From: Paenibacillus timonensis
GTDB taxonomy: Bacteria; Bacillota; Bacilli; Paenibacillales; Paenibacillaceae
Direction of reading: 5' to 3'
Length of the DNA: 64,000 nucleotides
NCBI RefSeq assembly: GCF_009725205.1
Contig: NZ_WNZY01000008.1
Span: 62,001-126,000, forward strand
In this document: positions 17,455 to 25,827 of the stretch, piece after piece
Position numbering within the stretch: the stretch's first letter is position 1
How the letters are laid out: each line of letters opens with the position of its first letter
Notes under the pieces: model-generated
What the model was told of the DNA's origin: nothing
Databases searched by the model: none
What the model saw: only the letters and a program-made list of their open reading frames with translations
Translations under genes and position numbers: made by a program

Positions 17455-19209
17455 CTATGAATCTATTCTTGCCGGTATAACTTTGCCACCGACTCCACAT
17501 GTGTTGTGCTGGGAATAGGAACATGGATCACTCCCCTCATTTAATGAAGGCTTTTTTTGATTCTGGCTCTTCATCTGGGCTTGGACACTGCTCTTAAAGC
17601 CTGTTTTGTATATAAACGTTAGTTTGTACGGATTAGTGTTGCTATCATCACAATTTTCTCCAACCAGGATTTTATCGACAACACTTTCAAGCACATTTCG
17701 ATCAAACGTAGGCAGAACCGCATTCGACCGAAGCACTTGGCGAAAATGGGTTATCCTTTTCTCAACATCGACTTCATTTTGTGCAGATTCCTCTAATTTC
17801 GCTCTTTCGTCAAGCAGTTGGTTCAAGAGCGATTCAAGTTCTGCATACTTACGCTCATATGTTGGACGATCTATCTTGTCATCCAGATGCAAGTCGATCA
17901 AATTGCAACGCTTATTCTCAAGAGCCTGAATTTCGTTAATGATTTTAGTCAACTGTTTTTGGCTGTTCTGCTCGGTCAGGACAGATTCCGCTCTTACTAA
18001 AAGCTCGTCCAACACATCTTTATGGTTGTCACAAACCAAATTGTACGTTTCAACAAAAGCACCTTCAACTATCTTTTCTTCAATCCCCTTGCTATGAGGA
18101 CAAAATTTCTTTCCCTTCTTCGTATTAGTAGAACATTGCCATATGGTCTTTTCATGCGTTGTCCCGCTATTCCAGCTCCTCCGCGAAAAATGACCGCCAC
18201 AGAAAGCACATTCCAGCATGCTGCTGAAAGCAAACTTTCTACTGTATTTTTCCCGTTTACCGCCTGCTTCCAACTTGCTTCGAATTTCTCCACGGCGGTG
18301 AAGTATATCTTGAGCCTTTTCAAAAATTTCCTCACTGATAATCGGCTCGTGATGATTTTTTATATAATACTGATCTTCTTCTCCACGGTTATCAATTCTT
18401 CGTTTAGTGATAGGGTCGAGCGTAAAGGTCTTTCCTTGAAGAACGTCGCCCTTATACTTCTCATTCTTAATGATACCTAAAACGCTTGTATCACACCATT
18501 CGATATTTCCGCGTTTAGTTTTATGTTCCAGCTCCGTCAATTCTTTCGCAAGCATATACGCGCCAATGCCCGAAATATAACGATCAAAAATGTAACGTAC
18601 AGTTTCAGCCTCATCTTCGTTAATCGTTATCCGCTTCGTAACAGGGTCGTAGTCATATCCAAGACAGCTTTGAAAGCCTACCAGTTCGCCGCGGCTCATC
18701 TTCATCTTTAGTCCTCTTTTGACGTTCGATGAGATATTCTCAACTTCTTGCTGAGCGACAGAACTCAAAATGGTGAGCAACAATTCGCCGTCCATTGTAA
18801 GGGTATTAATATTTTCTTTTTCAAAAAATACGGCAACATTTTTTTCTTTAAGCATCCGAACGTACCTTAACGTATCTACCGTATTTCTTGCGAACCGCGA
18901 TATGGATTTGGTTATGACCATATCAATCTTTCCATTCAAGCAATCGGTAATTAATCGTTGAAAGTCATCCCGTTTCTTTACCTGTGTACCCGTAATGGCT
19001 TCGTCCGCATAGATGTCAACCAACATCCAATCGCTGCGTTGATTAATCATTTCCGTATAATAGGAAACTTGCGATTTATAGCTGCTTAACTGTTCTTCGG
19101 TGTCTGTACTCACTCTGGCATACGGAGCAACACGAAGAATTTCCGATTTTCCTCCAGTGCGATCTGACAGTTTTCGGTTTGCCTTAATGACTTCAACTGC
19201 AATAGACAT
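17455..19209 (-). CDS. Large serine recombinase
   Basis: The 584-residue product is a large serine recombinase/integrase. The resolvase domain starts with APYARVSTDTEEQ (catalytic Ser in ARVST) and includes SISRFARN. A recombinase domain follows around residues 170-300, then a zinc ribbon with CAFCGGHF and a second Cys pair, and a coiled coil at about residues 420-480. Such enzymes integrate mobile elements at an attB site. The ATG at 19209 has an AAGGAGG site. It is flanked by a 48-residue gene upstream and a 104-residue gene downstream in one operon. I could not locate attL/attR, so which element it moves is open. Confidence 0.9.
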   Translation of the reverse strand: MSIAVEVIKANRKLSDRTGGKSEILRVAPYARVSTDTEEQLSSYKSQVSYYTEMINQRSDWMLVDIYADEAITGTQVKKRDDFQRLITDCLNGKIDMVITKSISRFARNTVDTLRYVRMLKEKNVAVFFEKENINTLTMDGELLLTILSSVAQQEVENISSNVKRGLKMKMSRGELVGFQSCLGYDYDPVTKRITINEDEAETVRYIFDRYISGIGAYMLAKELTELEHKTKRGNIEWCDTSVLGIIKNEKYKGDVLQGKTFTLDPITKRRIDNRGEEDQYYIKNHHEPIISEEIFEKAQDILHRRGEIRSKLEAGGKREKYSRKFAFSSMLECAFCGGHFSRRSWNSGTTHEKTIWQCSTNTKKGKKFCPHSKGIEEKIVEGAFVETYNLVCDNHKDVLDELLVRAESVLTEQNSQKQLTKIINEIQALENKRCNLIDLHLDDKIDRPTYERKYAELESLLNQLLDERAKLEESAQNEVDVEKRITHFRQVLRSNAVLPTFDRNVLESVVDKILVGENCDDSNTNPYKLTFIYKTGFKSSVQAQMKSQNQKKPSLNEGSDPCSYSQHNTCGVGGKVIPARIDS

Positions 19210-19285
19210 GATGAGCTCCTCCTTTGATTCGCATTTATGACGCTTACAGCGTAATAAATTTTCGTTTGATTAACAAAGGTGCGAA

Positions 19286-19432
19286 TCAAGAGGTAAGGTC
19301 AGATTGGATACCATAGTCTCGCATGGTTTTGTTTTTTAATATATGAAACTCATGCTCGTTTATCATCGACAAAGCTAACAATTGTCTCAGCATCGCGATT
19401 TGCATGCTATATCGAATTACCTTATGCTGCAT
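19286..19432 (-). CDS. Small SHOCT-like protein upstream of the recombinase
   Basis: A 48-residue peptide with the pattern LLALSMINEHEFHILK followed by MRDYGI, like the short C-terminal helical-hairpin (SHOCT-type) proteins that often precede serine recombinases in Bacillales. The ATG at 19432 has a GGGAGG site 8 bases upstream, and the recombinase begins 76 bases after the stop. Confidence 0.7.
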   Translation of the reverse strand: MQHKVIRYSMQIAMLRQLLALSMINEHEFHILKNKTMRDYGIQSDLTS

Positions 19433-19468
19433 AAACTAACCTCCCATACGGTTCACCTACGTTTCAAG

Positions 19469-19530
19469 AAACAGCGAAAATCAGAGATGTGCAACAGCAT
19501 CATGCACATCTCTGCACTCCGCCGCTGTTT
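19469..19530. repeat. Nested palindrome upstream of the recombinase operon
   Basis: Inner arms AGAGATGTGC (19483-19492) and GCACATCTCT (19504-19513) are a perfect 10-bp inverted repeat. Outer arms AAACAGCG (19469-19476) and CGCTGTTT (19523-19530) enclose it. It sits 37 bases before the small gene at 19432, so it may be an operator, a recombinase site or a terminator of the micro-ORFs to its right. Confidence 0.6.
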
Positions 19531-19656
19531 TGGTTTCTCGCTTAAATATCCAATCCGATGAACGGTGGTGTCGCCGCTCTCATAGGATTCTCACCTCTCC
19601 CAGGATCGCTGGAAGCCGCCCCCATTGCGATGAGCTGTGGCTGGACGGAAGTATCA

Positions 19657-19779
19657 TTATCCCTCCGCAGGATCGTCGCCATAAATGGAACCGCCATTTA
19701 CAATTGCATGGTGAAATCGCTCGCTCTCCGCCATCATCTCCACCAGCGTATACTGGAAAAAGAACAGGCAAAAGGTCAT
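19657..19779 (-). CDS. Possible 40-residue peptide gene
   Basis: The 40-residue frame begins MTFCLFFFQYTLVEMMAE and continues with HHAIVNGG; it looks protein-like. It overlaps two still smaller frames: 19580-19657 (25 residues, joined by TAATG) and 19542-19583 (13 residues, joined by ATGA). The ribosome site is weak (AGGTG). Longer plus-strand frames over the same bases look less like proteins. It may be a decayed satellite gene of the recombinase element. Confidence 0.4.
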   Translation of the reverse strand: MTFCLFFFQYTLVEMMAESERFHHAIVNGGSIYGDDPAEG

Positions 19780-20059
19780 GGCGCACCTGCAAATTGGCTT
19801 ACCTATATATAGGTGTGCGGGGAATGTACCGGATTAGATCATATGAAATTTTCAAGGTGCATGGAGGGCAACGATACTTTTCCCTCTACTATTCATTTCA
19901 TTTTTCATGCAAAATCGGACTCTCTGACAATAAATTATTTATTGTAACAGGGCAGTATGGATTGAAGCCGAGGGCATCGTCAGTTTTACGAAGGATGGTT
20001 GTTGCTTTCGGTATTAATGGGAGAGGAGATCAATACGATGGATTACTGAGAAAGGTAAA

Positions 20060-20216
20060 TTGTATGAATGAAATAGTCGTGTTATGATTAGGATAGAAAA
20101 AGGAGCCGGACGGCCATCCGACTCCCTGCACAACATTTTGAGTGGGAAACCTCCATAGAGGTTAGAGAAAATAATCCGTTCCCTTGGCGCTAACCTGGGC
20201 GGGTTATTTTTGTTTT
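20060..20216 (+). ncRNA. Antisense RNA (RatA-like antitoxin) with its promoter
   Basis: A promoter with -35 TTGTAT (20060-20065), a 17-base spacer and -10 TATGAT (20083-20088) predicts a transcript starting near 20095. It would run right into the 3' end of the toxin gene and stop at the hairpin with arms AATAATCCG (20170-20178) and CGGGTTATT (20200-20208), followed by TTTTTG. Convergent, 3'-overlapping RNAs are the arrangement of the TxpA/RatA type I system. The RNA itself is inferred from promoter and terminator. Confidence 0.6.
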
Positions 20217-20284
20217 TTCAGATATGTGAGCAGGGCCAGTAAAAACAAGCCTAGCATGATCACTTCTGTCAACGAAAATTGCAT
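20204..20284 (-). CDS. Type I toxin, small holin-like membrane peptide
   Basis: A 26-residue peptide: MQFSLTEV, one hydrophobic helix (IMLGLFLLALLTYL) and a basic tail (KKQK). This is the form of the TxpA/BsrG-type 'putative holin-like toxin' peptides that insert in the membrane. The ATG at 20284 is 8 bases from GGAGG (20293-20297). That site is locked in a perfect stem (20291-20298 with 20302-20309), as expected for translational silencing of a type I toxin. The stop lies inside a hairpin shared with the antisense RNA. Confidence 0.8.
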   Translation of the reverse strand: MQFSLTEVIMLGLFLLALLTYLKKQK

Positions 20285-20290
20285 GAGCAT

Positions 20291-20309
20291 CACCTCCACT
20301 CTGGAGGCG
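20291..20309 (-). promoter_or_regulatory. Hairpin masking the toxin ribosome site
   Basis: CACCTCCA (20291-20298) and TGGAGGCG (20302-20309) pair across a 3-base loop in the toxin mRNA leader. The anti-Shine-Dalgarno arm covers the GGAGG that starts toxin translation. Confidence 0.65.
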
Positions 20310-20762
20310 ATCTGCCGGGATCAGTGTTAACGGGCCTGAGGGCTACTTCGTGTGTTACTAACTTGTGAAACAAAATTTGCGTCTATATCTTAATGTGAAC
20401 GAAATCGATGATGAACATTTTGTTCTCAAGCGCATTTGACATTTACGTTGTTCCAAGTTCTGTGCCATTATGGACTTTAAGAAAGAAATTATTATTTTAA
20501 TCGGTAACCTAATGAGTTTCTATTGATCAGCACAGTGTTAACATGTAGAAGCCCTTACCGTAATGGCACATTACTCGAACGCTAAACTATCAGTTATATA
20601 ATGACTGTGCTGTTCTATAATACTTTAACAATATTAGCTTGTGTGCTAACATTTCCTTCGCATTCTGTGTCAATCCTTATCACATTTCAGCATGATTCGG
20701 CAAATATAATGGAGGAAACCCTTTCCTTTTGTCGAAATATTAATGTGTGGAGGCGATGAAGG
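20310..20762. other. Intergenic stretch with interleaved inverted repeats
   Basis: No gene seen. It contains a perfect 10-bp inverted repeat, TGTGCCATTA (20461-20470) and TAATGGCACA (20561-20570), and an interleaved 8-bp pair, AGCACAGT (20529-20536) and ACTGTGCT (20604-20611). It should also hold the promoters of the toxin (left) and of the Kiwa-like operon (right). Confidence 0.5.
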
Positions 20763-21809
20763 ATGAATTTAAACCACGCTGATAATATCATTTATAAAAT
20801 TAGTAATCTGGAGTTGACGGACGAATCTTTGAATAACGTCGATCTGTCTTTCCACCTTGTAAGAATGCAAAAGGAAGCCGATTCTTTTTATCAATCCTCA
20901 GGTATTCAACTTGCGCCAGATGTTATAAAGTGGGTCAAGAAAAGTATCATTAAGACCTTGCAGGGGTTGAAGGAAGTTGACGATACCGGAAGCAAGGTTT
21001 TTCTAGTCGGGAACTATAACCATGAAATCAAGATAAATGACCGTATTGCAAGGTTTGAGCTATCTGAGAATCAAGGTCTTTTAGATAAAGTTAGAAAGTT
21101 GACCACATCATTACGCACTCCTGATCCTGAGTATCCTGAAAAGCATACCAGCTTTCAAATGATGAAGCTAACTCTAAGTGAGCAAGATGCGTATTTTTGT
21201 TATTACCGAGGGGTTAAGAAAAATAGCATGCGTTCATCAAAGAAATTGATGGTCTTCAAGAATGCTAATCAATTTGTCTTTGCCGAGGATACCATAGTCG
21301 ATATAGGGGGTAACATCGACTTCTTTATTGTCGGAGATTTTATCTTCATTATAAATGTCCGGAATTTCGAGTTCGCTTTTGATTACCGTGATCATATTAA
21401 TGAACAGCGAGATCGGAACTTGACGGAGATTATTTCAATGCCGTTCTTTGATGGTGAGGATTCGAACAAGGGGAAGTTCGAGGAGTCCTGTAAAAGGTAT
21501 ATCCACTCACGGGGGTTAGCTCAAATTAAACGCGACACCTTAACGGCAATTCAGACCAATTTTGAGGCTAGATGTACTGAACTGTCGCAAATCAAAGCGA
21601 ACCTTCCTGTGGATCAAGCTGAGCAGGAACGGTATAAGAAGAAGTACAGCACCATTTGGGAATTGTTCGAATACATTGATCTGGATAACCGTAAGATTAT
21701 CTTTAAAGAGGATGCTTCCCCCAGGGCACTATTACATTTCTTTGCTGATAAGATCGTAAAGTCATTCGTAACCGAAGACTTTAAGGTAGCGGTTGCTTAC
21801 GAAGAATAA
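20763..21809 (+). CDS. kwaB-like: KwaB-like anti-phage protein (DUF4868)
   Basis: The 348-residue product resembles DUF4868, the family of KwaB from the two-gene Kiwa system. The C-terminal two thirds contain a DUF4868-like core (KKLMVFKNANQFVFAED, then GGNIDFFIVGDFIFIINV and RDHINEQRDRNLTEI). In Kiwa, KwaB is a soluble DNA-binding effector held by membrane protein KwaA. The ATG at 20763 is 9 bases after GGAGG; an ATG at 20756 gives only 8 codons. The next gene, a four-helix membrane protein, supports a Kiwa-like pair. The order kwaB then kwaA is the reverse of the classical operon. Confidence 0.75.
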   Translation: MNLNHADNIIYKISNLELTDESLNNVDLSFHLVRMQKEADSFYQSSGIQLAPDVIKWVKKSIIKTLQGLKEVDDTGSKVFLVGNYNHEIKINDRIARFELSENQGLLDKVRKLTTSLRTPDPEYPEKHTSFQMMKLTLSEQDAYFCYYRGVKKNSMRSSKKLMVFKNANQFVFAEDTIVDIGGNIDFFIVGDFIFIINVRNFEFAFDYRDHINEQRDRNLTEIISMPFFDGEDSNKGKFEESCKRYIHSRGLAQIKRDTLTAIQTNFEARCTELSQIKANLPVDQAEQERYKKKYSTIWELFEYIDLDNRKIIFKEDASPRALLHFFADKIVKSFVTEDFKVAVAYEE

Positions 21810-21851
21810 TTCTTAGGAGGTATGTAAGTCCTCTTTAGGAGGGAGAGAAAT

Positions 21852-22517
21852 ATGTGGGGCAAGCGTGAACAGGTCATTCTATGGGCGACAGCCTACCTTC
21901 CCTTAGTCCTTATTATGATTTACAGATTTGTCGACAGTAACGACTTCTTCAAGCAAACGAATTGGGCAACATGGTTGGCTAAACATATAAATAAAACGGT
22001 CTTTGATGTATTGGTTATATCGGGGATAATCATCATATCACTGCTCATCTACCGCCTAGTTGCCATGTGGCTTTTCAGCGGTTATGATCGTCAATTACGG
22101 GCTAGGGAAATAGGTATGAATGTGACAGTCAGAAAATATGAACGTTTAAGTGTGAATGACTATTCATTTTTCTTAATGACATTACTGCTACCCTTAGTCT
22201 CCATAGATCAAGCATCGGGAATAAACCTAATGGTCACCATTGCAATTGTATTGATCGTCATCGCGATTTACGTGAAGACGGACTTTATTAGTGTATGTCC
22301 GGTGTTCTTCGTGTCTGGCCGACAAGTGTATAAGGCGATCATTTCGAATCAAAGTAGAGAAGCGGAAATCGCTGATCCGTCAATCCGCCAAGAGGTTATT
22401 ATCATAACTCGTGAGAAGTCCATGAATTTAAACAACAAGTTTCGGTCTGTTAAACTAATCAGCAATATTTTTTATTTATCCATTAATAATAACGACGGAG
22501 ATCCAGATGAATGGTAA
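21852..22517 (+). CDS. kwaA-like: KwaA-like four-helix membrane protein
   Basis: A 221-residue protein with four predicted membrane helices: around residues 8-25, 52-76, 105-122 and 127-147. A soluble tail of about 70 residues follows, with SVCPVFFVSGRQVYKAI and EVIIITREKSM. The layout matches KwaA, the membrane sensor of Kiwa, though sequence similarity by eye is modest. The ATG has an AGGAGGGAGAG site; another AGGAGG lies 25 bases further upstream. Only 42 bases separate it from kwaB-like, so the two form an operon. Confidence 0.65.
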   Translation: MWGKREQVILWATAYLPLVLIMIYRFVDSNDFFKQTNWATWLAKHINKTVFDVLVISGIIIISLLIYRLVAMWLFSGYDRQLRAREIGMNVTVRKYERLSVNDYSFFLMTLLLPLVSIDQASGINLMVTIAIVLIVIAIYVKTDFISVCPVFFVSGRQVYKAIISNQSREAEIADPSIRQEVIIITREKSMNLNNKFRSVKLISNIFYLSINNNDGDPDEW

Positions 22518-22548
22518 TTCCCTTTATGGGCTCCCATTCATCTGGATC
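22500..22548. repeat. Perfect 15-bp inverted repeat over the kwaA-like stop
   Basis: GATCCAGATGAATGG (22500-22514) and its exact complement (22534-22548) flank a 19-base loop. The left arm encodes the last codons of the kwaA-like gene. It lacks a T tract, so it may stabilise the 3' end of the mRNA or block converging transcription from hsdR rather than act as a classical terminator. Confidence 0.7.
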
Positions 22549-22649
22549 ATAGTACAATAGGCAATGGTTACATAACAACACCAATGCTATATTATAAAAT
22601 TTAAATGACTTGCTTTGACATGAAAGTATTGCCTCCAAAGAGTTGGTCG

Positions 22650-25600
22650 TCACTCATTTTTAATCTCCCGCTCTTCAATATCAAACCCATCTTTAAGAAT
22701 GAACTCCTGGAGCAAATTGTGTACTTTTATGTTGATCTTAAAGATTGGTATTTTTGCGTTTTCTATTTTCTCAAAATAATCCTTTGCCTTTGCTTTGTCT
22801 ACGGAGGCCTTCAAATCATCAAAACGACCGAATTCATTGATGCTTGCTTCAGTTACATTGGCAGCCATCAGATTACGGAGCTTCCTTTCATCCACCCCTA
22901 AAAATCGTGAAATACGCCGGATTTGGTCATTCTTTGCTCTGAATTGATATTCAGTGACGTATTCCCTGAAAGTTTTACCGCTTTCCATCTTGGCATTTCC
23001 GCTTTCTACGTCGTGAAGAAAGATATTTGCATACTTTTGTTCTTCCTGCGTCAATGTAGCGAATGACTTGTGCAGATCATCAAGCGTCTCCCGCATTTCA
23101 GCTTCATTTACATTTTCTTGAGTAAGAATTCTCTGAAACTTTTCAAAACGCGAGTTCATATAATCTGAGTCGATTCTCCCGGTATCAATCTCCGTCAGGT
23201 AACCAACGATCTCGAAAGGAACATCGTCGCCGCCACCTCCGCCTCCGCCGCCGAACAGCTCTTTATACCGCATAGCCAGAACCAAATAAGTATTTTCATC
23301 CAGTCTCATTTCGACTCGAGTCTTTGGCTTACCATTGCCATGGCTGAAGTTGTACTGTGACTGATTCCACTTAAAACCTTGAATTTTTGCAGCTTCCAGA
23401 TAGTCATTGAATGATTTGAAGAGAGCGGCAAATTTCCCGCGCTCCGAACGATCATCCGGCAGCTTTTCAAAGTTTGGAATCCCAGAACGAGCGAACAGTT
23501 CGCTGATATCATCAAAAATTACATTCAGCTTATTTAAATTATACTCAAGCCGTTCTACAAACAATCCAATAGGCTTATCGCCAGAATAGAGCTTCACAGC
23601 TTTTTCGATGTTTTGTTCCATTGTATGCGGATACCTGTAGTATCGAATCGTTCCAAAAGGCTTTTCCGGGCCGAACAAACGATTAGTACGTGAAAATGCC
23701 TGAATGATATTTTCGTACCGAAGCACCTTATCCATATAAAGCGTGTTAATCCACTTGGAATCGAAGCCTGTAAGCATCTGGTCGACTACAATCAGAAGAT
23801 CGAGTTGCATTTCAGGTGTTCTTTCAATAAATTGATATGGCTTTTTGTGAGCAAGCCGCGTAGCAATGTCCTTTTTTAGCTTGTCGTATCTCTTCAGACT
23901 AAATTCCTGTTTGTATCTGGCGTTATAATCCTCTATTATTTCAACAAGACCATCCTCTTTAAAAGCTACTCCGCCGTTATTATCGATGCTTGGGTCAAAC
24001 AAGCAGGTAGTCTTTAATGTGGGTATGGCTTGTTTTATTATTCGATAATAACGGATCGCCTCTGGAATGCTACTTGTAGCAAAGATTGCATGAAACTTGC
24101 TATTATGGCTTAATGTCACCCAGTTATCTGCAATGTCACGAATAACCGTACTCCGATGTTCTTCCCTTTGATATTGGGAGTTTGGCAGATAGTCCTCAAT
24201 ACCCTTCACATACTTTCCATCATCACCGATATAGCCCGTCATTTTTATTTGAGAGGAATTCATATATTTATAAAAGACTTCGCTCTTATCAGGATCAGCT
24301 AGAGCTTCTTCAACCGTAGACGCTTTTGCCCGCTCCAAAGCAACAGCCTGCCGAATATCCCTATCTCTGTAGGTCAACACTTTATAAGGATCAAATCCAA
24401 GAACATTCTTATCACGAATACCGTCGGCAATGCTGTACCTGTGCAACTCGTTACCGAAGATGGTCGAGGTGGTGTTCATTTTTTTCTGGTTTTCATCCTG
24501 AATCGGCGTTCCTGTAAATCCAAAGAAAACGGCAGACGGGAAAGAATCCTTTATACTTTGGAGCATATCTCCGAAGGTAGTGCGATGTGCCTCATCGACA
24601 ATAATAACGATTCTCTTGGAACTCATTATTTCAATATCATGAGCATTTAATCCGTCTTCTTCGTCCTTGATATTGCTCATTTTCTGAATAGATGTGACGA
24701 TAAGCGTGTTTGCCGGGTTGTCGCTTTTCAGTTTTGAAATTAATACCATCGTATCTTCCGTTGCCTGAACGGACTCATTTTCATCTGCAAAACCGCGATA
24801 CTCTTTCAAAGACTGTGTTCCGAGTTCTATTCTGTCCATCAGGAAGATGACCTTATCGGCGTCTTTGGAGTTTGCAATCAGTTGCGCCGACTTAAAGCTT
24901 GTCATCGTCTTGCCGGAGCCTGTGGTATGCCAAACATATCCGCCAAGTCTATCTCGACCATCCCAGTTCGTTTTGGAAACACGGTCAGAAATAGCATTTG
25001 CTGCATAGTATTGATAACTACGCATGACTTTCAACACGCCATCTGTGTCATCGGCGACAGTGTAAAATCCGATAAGCCGGTGTGCCATCGGAATGGAAAG
25101 CAGTGAAGAAGCAATCGTTTTCCAATCTTTAATAGGCTCGTTATTAAAATCTGCCCAGCGAAAATAGAAATCTTTGTTAAACTTTCCGTCCATTCCGGGA
25201 TTGGCGAAATAAACGGTTTCTGCTGGTTCCATAGCAACAAATATTTGAATCAGCGAAAATATTCCGGTGAAAATCCCTTCATCGGAATATTTTTCGATTT
25301 GATTATAGGCCTGACTGACCGAAACGCCGCTGCGCTTCAGCTCGATTTGTATAACCGGCATACCATTGATCAAGAGCATCAAGTCGCCGCGGCGGTCATT
25401 TAATATTTTGGACTTACTCTTATACTTAGGCTGTTGTGCGATCTGATAGCGGCTTTGTCCGGCAGCGATTTCACGGCGGTCGTAAATTTTAAGACTGACT
25501 TCTTTTTCGAAGTGTAGGGTGTCATCGGGATTATCACGAATAATGGCTACAGTTCTCCCATTGATAAATCCGTTTAATTTCAAAGGCGTACGCAGTGATG

Positions 25601-25811
25601 TGATCTGCTCCATAATCTGTTGCATCTCGCCGCTTGTCAGAGGATAATTATTTAAGCGGTCAATCCCTCTGTTGTTTTCAAAGAGAATATCCGCCCAGTT
25701 TTTTATCAAATCTTCTTCAGAGGGATTCTTTAAAACCTTAGATTCCCAGCCTTTGTGCGACAGCACCTCAATCAAGGCTTCCTCAAAATCAGATTCTTTG
25801 TTAAAGACCAT
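22650..25811 (-). CDS. hsdR: Type I restriction enzyme HsdR
   Basis: The motor and nuclease subunit of a type I restriction system, 1,053 residues. The N-terminal nuclease has RRGDLMLLINGMPV followed by QIELKRSG. The translocase has Walker A (HTTGSGKTMTS), DEAH box (VIIVDEAHRTTFGD) and GFTGTPI. A run of eight Gly occurs near residue 870 just before the C-terminal helical domain. The ATG at 25811 follows AGGAGG; a further-upstream ATG would contain that site. It is the third gene, 16 bases after hsdS. Confidence 0.93.
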   Translation of the reverse strand: MVFNKESDFEEALIEVLSHKGWESKVLKNPSEEDLIKNWADILFENNRGIDRLNNYPLTSGEMQQIMEQITSLRTPLKLNGFINGRTVAIIRDNPDDTLHFEKEVSLKIYDRREIAAGQSRYQIAQQPKYKSKSKILNDRRGDLMLLINGMPVIQIELKRSGVSVSQAYNQIEKYSDEGIFTGIFSLIQIFVAMEPAETVYFANPGMDGKFNKDFYFRWADFNNEPIKDWKTIASSLLSIPMAHRLIGFYTVADDTDGVLKVMRSYQYYAANAISDRVSKTNWDGRDRLGGYVWHTTGSGKTMTSFKSAQLIANSKDADKVIFLMDRIELGTQSLKEYRGFADENESVQATEDTMVLISKLKSDNPANTLIVTSIQKMSNIKDEEDGLNAHDIEIMSSKRIVIIVDEAHRTTFGDMLQSIKDSFPSAVFFGFTGTPIQDENQKKMNTTSTIFGNELHRYSIADGIRDKNVLGFDPYKVLTYRDRDIRQAVALERAKASTVEEALADPDKSEVFYKYMNSSQIKMTGYIGDDGKYVKGIEDYLPNSQYQREEHRSTVIRDIADNWVTLSHNSKFHAIFATSSIPEAIRYYRIIKQAIPTLKTTCLFDPSIDNNGGVAFKEDGLVEIIEDYNARYKQEFSLKRYDKLKKDIATRLAHKKPYQFIERTPEMQLDLLIVVDQMLTGFDSKWINTLYMDKVLRYENIIQAFSRTNRLFGPEKPFGTIRYYRYPHTMEQNIEKAVKLYSGDKPIGLFVERLEYNLNKLNVIFDDISELFARSGIPNFEKLPDDRSERGKFAALFKSFNDYLEAAKIQGFKWNQSQYNFSHGNGKPKTRVEMRLDENTYLVLAMRYKELFGGGGGGGGDDVPFEIVGYLTEIDTGRIDSDYMNSRFEKFQRILTQENVNEAEMRETLDDLHKSFATLTQEEQKYANIFLHDVESGNAKMESGKTFREYVTEYQFRAKNDQIRRISRFLGVDERKLRNLMAANVTEASINEFGRFDDLKASVDKAKAKDYFEKIENAKIPIFKINIKVHNLLQEFILKDGFDIEEREIKNE

Positions 25812-25827
25812 TGCGCGTTCACACCTC

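Noticed and set aside
17455..19209. Assigning the serine recombinase as the integrase of the Tn1549-like ICE
   Set aside because: It lies 13 kb outside the visible conjugation genes, with unrelated operons between. No attachment repeats link the two.
19530..20087. 185-codon plus-strand frame
   Set aside because: The translation is rich in Arg, Ser and Pro with no domain. It overlaps the more protein-like minus-strand frames and the antisense RNA promoter.
23220..23260. Polyglycine run in HsdR as a sequencing artefact or frameshift
   Set aside because: The frame is continuous on both sides and the codons are mixed, so it is a real linker.
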